A DNA stretch of 62,672 nt from Alistipes sp. An66 (GTDB lineage Bacteria > Bacteroidota > Bacteroidia > Bacteroidales > Rikenellaceae): NCBI RefSeq assembly GCF_002161445.1, contig NZ_NFHT01000017.1:1-62672 (forward strand), written 5' to 3'. Shown here one piece after another: positions 55,858-62,672 of the stretch (within the stretch, counting starts at the first letter, position 1; the number at the start of each line of letters is the position of its first letter). The position numbers and the translations under genes are program-made. Under the pieces are notes generated by a model that saw only the letters and a list, made by a program, of their open reading frames with translations, had not been told where the DNA came from and did no database searches.

Positions 55858-57087
55858 ATGGACAATCTCAACCTTATCAGCAACTTTGCCGAGTTCAAGG
55901 AGTTGAAGAACATCGACAAGTCGACGATGATCGGCGTGCTGGAAGATGTCTTCCGCCACGCCTTGCAGAAACAGTACGAAACGGACGAGAACTTCGACGT
56001 CATCATCAACCCCGAGAAGGGCGACCTGGAAATCTGGCGCAACCGCACGGTCGTGGAGGACGGCGCCGTGGAGAACCCCAACACGCAGATCGCCGTCTCG
56101 GAGGTCAAGGCCATCGACCCGACCTACGAAATCGGCGACGAGTATGCCGACGAGATCAAACTCTCGTCGTTCGGACGCCGCGCCGTACTGTCGCTGCGCC
56201 AGAACCTCGCATCGCGGATCCTCGACCTGGAAAAGGCCAACCTCTACGAGAAATACTCGGAAAAGGTCGGCGAGATCATCACCGGCGAGGTCTACCAGGT
56301 GTGGAAGAAGGAGGTGCTGATCCTCGACGACGAGGAGAACGAACTGATCCTCCCCAAGTCCGAGCAAATCCCCAACGACTTCTACCGCAAGGGCGACACG
56401 ATCAAGGCGATCGTCAAGTCGGTGGAGATGAACAACAACCAGCCGCGCATCATCCTCTCGCGCACGGCCAGCCAGTTCCTCGAACGCCTCTTCGAACAGG
56501 AGGTGCCGGAGATCTTCGACGGGCTGATCACCATCAAGAAGATCGTCCGCATCCCGGGCGAGCGTGCGAAGGTCGCCGTGGAGTCCTACGACGAGCGCAT
56601 CGACCCGGTAGGCGCCTGCGTCGGCATGAAGGGTTCGCGCATCTACTCGATCGTCAAGGAGCTGCGCAACGAGAACATCGACGTGGTGAACTACACGGCC
56701 AACCCGCAGCTGATGATCCAGCGGTCGCTGAACCCCGCGAAGATCTCGTCGATCACCATCGACGAGGAGAAGAAAACCGCGTCGGTCTACCTTAAACCCG
56801 ATCAGGTGTCGCTGGCCATCGGCAAGGGCGGCCTGAACATCCGCCTGTCGAAGATGCTCACCGGATACGACATCGACGTCTACCGCGAGGTCGAGGAGGA
56901 GGACGTGGCGCTGACGGAGTTCGCCGACGAGATCGACGGATGGATCATCGACGCGCTGAAAGCCGCCGGGTGCGACACGGCCAAGAGCGTGCTGGAACTC
57001 CCCGTGGAGGAGATCGCCGCACGTGCGGACCTCGAACTGGAACAGGCGCAGAAGGTCGTGGAGATCCTGAAAGCCGAATTCGAATAA
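55858..57087 (+). CDS. nusA: Transcription termination/antitermination protein NusA
   Basis: A 409-residue RNA-polymerase-binding elongation factor. An N-terminal polymerase-binding domain (NFAEFKELKNIDKSTMIGVLE), an S1 domain (GEIITGEVYQVWKKEVLI near 138) and two KH domains (VGACVGMKGSRIYSIVKEL near 257; SLAIGKGGLNIRLSKMLTG near 320) are visible, with a short C-terminal helical domain. It is shorter than the E. coli protein because the acidic C-terminal repeats are absent, as usual outside gammaproteobacteria. It lies 30 bp before infB. Confidence 0.96.
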   Translation: MDNLNLISNFAEFKELKNIDKSTMIGVLEDVFRHALQKQYETDENFDVIINPEKGDLEIWRNRTVVEDGAVENPNTQIAVSEVKAIDPTYEIGDEYADEIKLSSFGRRAVLSLRQNLASRILDLEKANLYEKYSEKVGEIITGEVYQVWKKEVLILDDEENELILPKSEQIPNDFYRKGDTIKAIVKSVEMNNNQPRIILSRTASQFLERLFEQEVPEIFDGLITIKKIVRIPGERAKVAVESYDERIDPVGACVGMKGSRIYSIVKELRNENIDVVNYTANPQLMIQRSLNPAKISSITIDEEKKTASVYLKPDQVSLAIGKGGLNIRLSKMLTGYDIDVYREVEEEDVALTEFADEIDGWIIDALKAAGCDTAKSVLELPVEEIAARADLELEQAQKVVEILKAEFE

Positions 57088-57117
57088 CCATCAAGCAAGA
57101 AAGGAGAACAGAGACAT

Positions 57118-60054
57118 ATGGGTAATGAAAGAAAATTAAGGCTCATTCAGGTTGCCAAGGAGTTCAAGGTGGGATTGAACACCATCACGGACTTCCTGCA
57201 AAAGAAGGGCATCAAGAACGACGGGTCGCCCAATACGCTGGTCGACGCGGAAACGTATGCCGTTCTGGAAAAGGAGTTCGGCGCCAACCGCAGCGCAGCC
57301 AATGCACGGGATTCGATCCGCGAGCGTATCTCACTGAAACAGACTACCATCACGTTGGAAGGTGCCAAAAAACAGGAGCGCGAGGAGGAGAAGGAGGTGG
57401 TCATCAAGAGCAACGTCATCAGCGTGAAGGACGAAATCCCGCAACCGAAGTTCCTGGGCAAGATCGACCTGTCGCCCAAACCCAAGGCCACGCCGGCCCC
57501 GGCTCCGCAGGAAACGGCCGAGGAGGCGGCTCCGGCTGCCGCTCCGGCCGAGAAGGCCCCGGCGGCCGCTGCAACGGCAGCACCCGCGACACCTGCACAG
57601 GCCGCCGAGCCGATGCAGGCCGCTCCGACGGTGAAGCACGAAGAGCCGGCTCCGGCAGCAGCTCCGACCCGGGAGGCCGAGATGCCGCAGAGTGCCGAAG
57701 CGAAAACGGAGGATGCACGCCCGACGACCGCTCCGGCAGAACATAAGGCGGAGGAGGCTCCCGCGGCACAGACCGCCCCGGCTCCGGCCGCAGAACCGGC
57801 TCCGGAAAAGCAGCCCGAGGAGCCGAAGGACAACATCTTCCGCCCGGCCACGGTGACGCTCACGGGTCCGCAGGTGCTGGGGACGATGGATGTTTCGGGA
57901 TTCGTGCCGGGAGGCAAACACAAGCGCAAACGCCTCCAAAAGGAGAAGGTCGATGTCAGCAAGGCCCAGAAAAGCGGCTCACAGGGTAACAACCGGGGCA
58001 GCCAGGGAGGTCCGGGCGGACAGGGCGGCCCGAACAACCGCAACGGACAGGGCGGGCCGAACAACCGCGGCGGCCAGGGCCAGAATCAGCCCCGTCCGGG
58101 CGAAGGACGCCGCAACAAGAACAAGAATACCCCGAAACCGATCCTGCGCCCGGAAGTGAGCGACGAGGAGGTCTCGAAGCAGATCAAGGATACGCTGGCG
58201 CGTCTGACGGCGAAGGGCGCCAAGAGCAAGAGCGCGAAATACCGCCGCGACAAGCGCGAGGCCGTCGCCGAGCGCATGAACGAGGAGTTCGAACGCGAAG
58301 AGATGGAACGTTCGACGCTTAAAGTCACGGAGTTCGTGACCGTGAGCGAGTTGGCGACGATGATGAACGTCTCGCCGACGGAGGTCATCACGGCGTGCAT
58401 GAACCTCGGACTGATGGTGTCGATCAACCAGCGGCTCGACGCCGAGGCGCTGGTCGTCGTGGCCGAGGAGTTCGGCTTCAAGATCGAGTTCGTCTCGGCC
58501 GACATTCAGGAGGCCATCGCCGACGAGGAGGACAAGGAGGAGGATCTCGTACCGCGTCCGCCGATCGTCACGGTGATGGGTCACGTCGACCACGGTAAGA
58601 CGTCGCTGCTGGACAACATCCGCAAGACGAACGTCATCGAAGGCGAGGCCGGCGGTATCACGCAGCACATCGGTGCATACAGCGTGGAGCTGAACGGTCA
58701 GAAGATTACGTTCCTCGACACGCCGGGCCACGAGGCCTTCACGGCGATGCGTGCGCGCGGTGCGGCCGTCACGGACGTGGCGATCATCATCGTGGCCGCG
58801 GACGACAACGTCATGCCGCAGACCGTCGAGGCGATCAACCACGCGCAGGCCGCCGGCGTCCCGATGGTCTTCGCCATCAACAAGATCGACAAGCCGCAGG
58901 CCAACCCCGACCACATCAAGGAACAGCTCTCGCAGATGAACTACCTCGTGGAGTCGTGGGGCGGCAAGTACCAGGACCAGGAGGTCTCGGCCAAGAAGGG
59001 CATCAACCTGGACAAACTGCTCGAAAAGGTGCTGCTGGAAGCCGAGATGCTCGACCTGAAAGCCAACCCGAACAAGAAGGCCGTGGGTACGGTGATCGAA
59101 TCGACGCTGGACAAGGGCCGCGGTTACGTCTCGACGGTGCTCGTGCAGAACGGCACGCTGCACGTGGGCGACGTGGTCCTCTCGGGGACCTACACGGGCC
59201 GCGTGAAGGCGATGTTCAACGAGAACGGCAAGAAGGTCACCGAAGCCGGTCCTTCGACGCCGGTGCAGGTGCTGGGTCTGAACGGCGCCCCGCAGGCCGG
59301 CGACCTGTTCAACGTGATGGACGACGACCGCTCGGCGCGCGAGATCGCCAACAAACGCGAACAGTTGCAGCGCATGCAGGGCATCATGACCCAGAAGCAC
59401 GTCACGCTCGACGAAATCGGACGACGCATCGCCATCGGCTCGTTCAAGGAGCTGAACATCATCGTCAAGGGCGATGTCGACGGATCGGTCGAGGCCATGT
59501 CGGGCTCGCTGATCAAGCTCTCGAAGGAGTCCGTACAGGTGAACGTGATCCACGCCGCCGTGGGCCAGATCTCCGAGTCGGACGTCCTGCTGGCTGCGGC
59601 CTCGAACGCCATCATCGTGGGCTTCCAGGTCCGCCCGTCGGCCTCGGCGCGCAAGCTGGCCGAAAAGGAGGAGATCGAAATCCGCCTCTACTCGATCATC
59701 TACGACGCCATCAACGACATCAAGGATGCCATCGAGGGCATGTTGGAGCCGGTGATGAAGGAGGAGATCGTCGCTTCGGTCGAGGTGATGGAGATCTTCA
59801 AGATCTCGAAGGTCGGCACCGTCGCCGGATGTATCGTCCGCGAAGGCAAGCTCCAACGTTCGACGCCGATCCGCGTGATCCGCGACGGTATCGTGATCTA
59901 CACCGGCAAGCTGGGCTCCCTGAAACGCTTCAAGGACGACGTCAAGGAGGTGACCGTCGGTCAGGACTGCGGTTTGAACATCGAGTCCTACAACGACGTG
60001 AAGGTCGGCGACATCGTCGAAGGATACGAACAGGTCGAGGTAAAACGCAAATAA
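57118..60054 (+). CDS. infB: Translation initiation factor IF-2
   Basis: A 978-residue GTPase that places initiator tRNA on the 30S subunit. Parts: N-terminal IF2_N motif ([21 protein letters not shown]), an Ala/Pro/Glu-rich linker (about 120-235), a Gly/Asn/Gln-rich stretch (about 295-330), a second IF2_N, then the G domain with G1 [12 protein letters not shown] (near 487), G3 DTPGHEAF and G4 NKIDKP (near 587). Domains II-IV follow, ending [10 protein letters not shown]. Full length and uninterrupted. Confidence 0.97.
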   Translation: MGNERKLRLIQVAKEFKVGLNTITDFLQKKGIKNDGSPNTLVDAETYAVLEKEFGANRSAANARDSIRERISLKQTTITLEGAKKQEREEEKEVVIKSNVISVKDEIPQPKFLGKIDLSPKPKATPAPAPQETAEEAAPAAAPAEKAPAAAATAAPATPAQAAEPMQAAPTVKHEEPAPAAAPTREAEMPQSAEAKTEDARPTTAPAEHKAEEAPAAQTAPAPAAEPAPEKQPEEPKDNIFRPATVTLTGPQVLGTMDVSGFVPGGKHKRKRLQKEKVDVSKAQKSGSQGNNRGSQGGPGGQGGPNNRNGQGGPNNRGGQGQNQPRPGEGRRNKNKNTPKPILRPEVSDEEVSKQIKDTLARLTAKGAKSKSAKYRRDKREAVAERMNEEFEREEMERSTLKVTEFVTVSELATMMNVSPTEVITACMNLGLMVSINQRLDAEALVVVAEEFGFKIEFVSADIQEAIADEEDKEEDLVPRPPIVTVMGHVDHGKTSLLDNIRKTNVIEGEAGGITQHIGAYSVELNGQKITFLDTPGHEAFTAMRARGAAVTDVAIIIVAADDNVMPQTVEAINHAQAAGVPMVFAINKIDKPQANPDHIKEQLSQMNYLVESWGGKYQDQEVSAKKGINLDKLLEKVLLEAEMLDLKANPNKKAVGTVIESTLDKGRGYVSTVLVQNGTLHVGDVVLSGTYTGRVKAMFNENGKKVTEAGPSTPVQVLGLNGAPQAGDLFNVMDDDRSAREIANKREQLQRMQGIMTQKHVTLDEIGRRIAIGSFKELNIIVKGDVDGSVEAMSGSLIKLSKESVQVNVIHAAVGQISESDVLLAAASNAIIVGFQVRPSASARKLAEKEEIEIRLYSIIYDAINDIKDAIEGMLEPVMKEEIVASVEVMEIFKISKVGTVAGCIVREGKLQRSTPIRVIRDGIVIYTGKLGSLKRFKDDVKEVTVGQDCGLNIESYNDVKVGDIVEGYEQVEVKRK

Positions 60055-60062
60055 GAGACGCG

Positions 60063-60086
60063 GCACGGCCCCTTCCGGAGCCGTGC
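60063..60086 (+). other. Hairpin after infB
   Basis: A 7-bp stem GCACGGC/GCCGTGC (60063-60069, 60080-60086) with a 10-nt loop, just after the infB stop. There is no T-tract; a weak terminator or processing site. Confidence 0.35.
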
Positions 60087-60150
60087 GCGGCGTTCCCGCA
60101 GAAAGTCTGACAAACAGATACGACTAACCATAAAGAAATTTTTGGCAGCA

Positions 60151-61470
60151 ATGACTAACCCTATCCATTTCACCACTCCCGACGAGGCCGTCAAGGTGAT
60201 CAAATCGGGAGACCACGTGCATTTGAGTTCGGTGGCTTCGGCCCCCCAATGCCTGATCAATGCGATGTGCCGCCGCGGTGAGGCCGGCGAGTTGAAGAAC
60301 GTGCACATCCACCACCTGCACACCGAGGGCCCGGCCCCCTATGCGGATCCGAAATTCGAAGGCGTATTCCAGCTGGACTCGTTCTTCGTGGGCTCGAACG
60401 TGCGCAAGGTGACGCAGAGCGGCGATGCGGACTATATTCCGGTCTTCCTGAGCGAGACACAGAAACTCTACCGTTGCGGCGCCGTGCCGTGCAACGTGGC
60501 CATGATCCAGGTCTGCCCGCCGGACAAACACGGTTACGTGTCGCTGGGAACGTCGGTCGATGCGACGCTGGCAGCCGTCGAATGTGCCGACTATGTCATT
60601 GCGGTGGTGAACAAACACGTCCCGCGCGCCTTCGGACAGGCCATGATCCCGATGTCGAAGATCGACCTCTTCGTCGAGGACGACACCCCGCTGATCGAGG
60701 CCAAGTTCTCGGAGCCGAATGAGGTCGAGAAGGCCATCGGCCGCCACTGTGCCGCACTGATCGAGGACGGAGCCACGCTGCAAATGGGTATCGGAGCGAT
60801 TCCGAACGCCGTATTGAGCCAGCTGGGCAACCACAAGAATCTGGGTGTGCACACCGAGATGTTCGCCGACGGCGTGCTTCCGCTGGTCGCGAAGGGCGTC
60901 ATCAACGGCGAAGCCAAGAAGACCGATCCGGGCAAGATGGTTTCGACCTTCCTGATGGGTTCGCAGGCCGTCTACGACTTCATCGACGACAACCCGGGCG
61001 TGCTGATGATGGACGTCGGCTACACGAACGACCCCTATGTGATTTCGCAGAACGACAACTTCGTGGCCATCAACTCGGCCTTGCAGATCGACCTTACGGG
61101 GCAGGTTTGCGCCGACTCGCTGGGCACGAAATTCTGGTCGGGAGCGGGCGGTCAGATCGACTTCGTCTACGGAGCCTCGCTGTCGAAGGGCGGCAAGGCG
61201 ATCATCGCCATGCCGGCGATCACGAACAAGGGTGTCTCGAAGATCTGCCCGACGCTGCTGGACGGCGCCGGCGTGGTAACGACGCGCTTCCACGTGCACT
61301 GGGTCGTCACGGAGTTCGGTGCCGTGGATCTCTACGGCAAGTCGATGCAGGAGCGTGCGCGCCTGCTGATCTCGATCGCGCACCCGTCGGCACAGGAGGA
61401 GCTCGACCGCGCCGCCTTCGAGCGCTGGGGATCGCACCACCACTACATCAAGAGCTACATGGGCAAATAA
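60151..61470 (+). CDS. Acetyl-CoA hydrolase/CoA-transferase family protein
   Basis: A 439-residue cytoplasmic enzyme of CoA-transferase family I. ATG 60151 is preferred over TTG 60142. The active-site Glu236 lies in LGVHTEMFADG; other family segments are LQMGIGAIPNAVL, YGASLSKGGKAIIAMPA and VVTEFGAVDLYGKS. Likely to move CoA between acetate and a C4 acid such as succinate, butyrate or 4-hydroxybutyrate in fermentation; the exact pair cannot be read. It is a single gene with its own terminator. Confidence 0.88.
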   Translation: MTNPIHFTTPDEAVKVIKSGDHVHLSSVASAPQCLINAMCRRGEAGELKNVHIHHLHTEGPAPYADPKFEGVFQLDSFFVGSNVRKVTQSGDADYIPVFLSETQKLYRCGAVPCNVAMIQVCPPDKHGYVSLGTSVDATLAAVECADYVIAVVNKHVPRAFGQAMIPMSKIDLFVEDDTPLIEAKFSEPNEVEKAIGRHCAALIEDGATLQMGIGAIPNAVLSQLGNHKNLGVHTEMFADGVLPLVAKGVINGEAKKTDPGKMVSTFLMGSQAVYDFIDDNPGVLMMDVGYTNDPYVISQNDNFVAINSALQIDLTGQVCADSLGTKFWSGAGGQIDFVYGASLSKGGKAIIAMPAITNKGVSKICPTLLDGAGVVTTRFHVHWVVTEFGAVDLYGKSMQERARLLISIAHPSAQEELDRAAFERWGSHHHYIKSYMGK

Positions 61471-61496
61471 GCCTTTTCAAGCCTGCATCTGTCAAG

Positions 61497-61526
61497 CGCC
61501 TTCCCGGACTCCGGGAGGGCGTTTTT
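61497..61526 (+). terminator. Terminator of the CoA-transferase gene
   Basis: An 11-bp stem CGCCTTCCCGG/CCGGGAGGGCG (one G-U pair), loop ACT, followed by TTTTT. 27 bases after the stop codon. Confidence 0.88.
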
Positions 61527-61704
61527 CGTGCCTATTGAGGCGGGATACGGGGCGATTTCCGCCCGTTCCGGACCGCTCTGCCCGGGAGCGCTTTGCCCCG
61601 GCGGCGCCCCTTTTGCCCCAGCAGCAGAAGTCCTGACGCCTTGCGGCCGCAAACCAAAAGGTGGAGCCTCCCTCCGGAGCGGAATTCAGAGAAGGGGAAA
61701 GGAT

Positions 61705-61741
61705 CAAAAAAACAAAAACGGAGCCTTTTCGAAAGGCTCCG
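61705..61741 (-). terminator. Terminator of the lipocalin-like gene
   Basis: On the minus strand the stem CGGAGCCTTT/AAAGGCTCCG (61719-61741) is followed by TTTTTGTTTTTT. The sequence 61527-61704 between the two terminators shows no gene. Confidence 0.85.
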
Positions 61742-61763
61742 CATTTCAGATCTGGCACACCGA

Positions 61764-62186
61764 TCAGCTGATCCGCTTGTAGCAGGCTCGATCCGTGTAG
61801 TTCTCGCCAGGATAATCGAAAGCAAGATTCAATTCGGTTGCCGTCAGTTTCTGAATTTTCCACACCTCCTGCTGCTCCGATCCGGAATAGGTAATCACAA
61901 TCGTATTGGATTCGACGACATAGGTTTCATACCGGACAGAGGGAGAACTTCCGCTCACCTGACGGCTGATCACACAGGTTCCGTCTTCGCGGAATTCAAG
62001 CGTCACGACAAAGCCGTATTCGGCACCGTACTCGTTATCCCAGGTTCCATCCTCGCCATCATACATACGGGTCATCTCCCAGGTCCCTACCAGTTGCGTG
62101 AGATCAATGGTATTATCCTCGTCTTTCGAGCAACCGACCCACGTCAGAACCGCCGCGCAACAAAGAAAAGTAAAAAAGCGTTTCAT
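61764..62186 (-). CDS. Lipocalin-like lipoprotein
   Basis: A 140-residue lipoprotein (LTWVGCSKDED). It has the short lipocalin-like pattern common in Bacteroidales: a glycine-tryptophan start (LVGTWEMTRMY), then strands VVTLEFREDGTCVISRQV, YETYVVESNTIVITYSG and VWKIQKLTATELNLAFDY. It may bind a small hydrophobic ligand at the envelope; function unknown. A -7 box lies about 230 bp upstream and a strong terminator follows. Confidence 0.75.
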   Translation of the reverse strand: MKRFFTFLCCAAVLTWVGCSKDEDNTIDLTQLVGTWEMTRMYDGEDGTWDNEYGAEYGFVVTLEFREDGTCVISRQVSGSSPSVRYETYVVESNTIVITYSGSEQQEVWKIQKLTATELNLAFDYPGENYTDRACYKRIS

Positions 62187-62414
62187 ATTAAACTAAATTT
62201 TGGTCTTAATGCCGATTCGTTTGGAGTAGGCCATCTCCATAGAAATCCGGCCATCCCCCCCTCCTTCGCATTTATAGTTCACAATGAGATTCAGAGACGG
62301 CTATCTCTTCAATTCAATCGGGAACGGAATAGTCCGCGATATTGTAAGAATATTGGAATCAATCCTATGAATAGAATTCCCCCAAATATGTCATGTCGTC
62401 AACAACGACACAAC

Positions 62415-62422
62415 AAAGATAG
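62415..62422 (-). promoter_or_regulatory. -7 element possibly serving the lipocalin-like gene
   Basis: On the minus strand TATCTTTG, an exact TAnnTTTG match, 229 bases upstream of the lipoprotein start. The intervening leader encodes only very short ORFs (e.g. MTYLGEFYS). No other gene is seen in 62187-62672. Confidence 0.45.
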
Positions 62423-62600
62423 AAAATGTTTTGCAAAATTGAAAGCCAGTATTTATCAGACTTGGTTGGCGGAATGCATTCCGAAACAGAACACACCCTC
62501 CGAAGCTCGACCCGCCATGAACCCCGGCCCCGGGAAACCGCCCCCCGTGCAGGATGTAGGATCATCACAAGCCTGTAAAAGGGCTTTCTTAAAGTCCAAG

Positions 62601-62620
62601 CCCCTCCTTTCAAGGAGGGG
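62601..62620. repeat. Palindromic intergenic repeat (REP-like)
   Basis: CCCCTCCTT, TC, AAGGAGGGG: a perfect 9-bp stem, followed by TCTGGGGTGGTT. Similar short palindromes are dispersed in many Bacteroidota genomes; only one copy is in this window, so repetition is not shown here. Confidence 0.5.
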
Positions 62621-62672
62621 TCTGGGGTGGTTGGCCATATCAATGACGGCTCGCCGCCTCTTCAAGGTCAGA

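Noticed and set aside
57979..60066. Minus-strand ORF of 695 codons opposite infB
   Set aside because: It is the shadow of the conserved infB reading frame.

Overview
The window looks like a chromosomal segment of a GC-rich gut Bacteroidota, most like Alistipes/Rikenellaceae. This rests on SusC/SusD pairs, many short lipoproteins with a lipobox, a fused LpxC/FabZ, Mfa/Fim-type fimbriae, promoters of the TTTG-N20-TAnnTTTG type and no clear Shine-Dalgarno sites. The species call is an inference from general family knowledge.

Region 1 (1-23.3 kb) is a beta-mannan/galactoglucomannan utilisation locus. After a minisatellite at the window edge comes an AraC regulator, then GH5 mannanase, GH27 alpha-galactosidase, CE7 acetyl esterase, SusC, SusD, two TIG-domain surface glycan-binding proteins and a GH26 mannanase. 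A 174-bp gap holding a perfect 14-bp inverted repeat separates these from GH3, a second GH26, GH130 mannosylglucose phosphorylase, a GPH-type transporter and a cellobiose/mannobiose 2-epimerase. Together they predict surface mannan cleavage and debranching, uptake, periplasmic trimming to mannobiose, import, epimerisation to mannosylglucose and phosphorolysis.

Region 2 (23.4-34.6 kb) is a second, decaying polysaccharide locus of dextran/alpha-glucan type. A membrane regulator (1-nt frameshift), SusD (internal deletion), sulfatase (frameshift in a G6 run), GH66 (internal deletion) and GH97 (internal deletion) are broken. Only SusC and one lipoprotein read through.

Region 3 (34.6-45.9 kb) is a fimbrial locus: an OmpA-like/DUF3575 protein with a pentapeptide repeat, a DUF5119 protein, three fimbrillin-like lipoproteins, a FimB/Mfa2-like protein with an apparent beta-trefoil insertion, and a large DUF4906-type putative tip protein. 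A G9 tract lies at the fimbrial promoter and another inside the first gene.

Region 4 (45.9-50.5 kb): two minisatellites, then cysK-cysE. cysK is preceded by a consensus promoter, a 35-residue ORF with six Cys codons clustered in ten, and a terminator hairpin whose 5' arm can pair perfectly with a segment just after the Cys codons. This is a strong candidate cysteine-responsive translational attenuator and the most exciting feature here. An MFS transporter and a thioesterase follow.

Region 5 (50.5-62.7 kb) is housekeeping: a K+/H+ antiporter and a TonB-like protein on the minus strand, divergent lpxC/fabZ-lpxA, rimP-nusA-infB, an acetyl-CoA hydrolase/CoA-transferase and a lipocalin-like lipoprotein. 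No tRNA, rRNA, CRISPR array, insertion sequence or recombinase gene was recognised.
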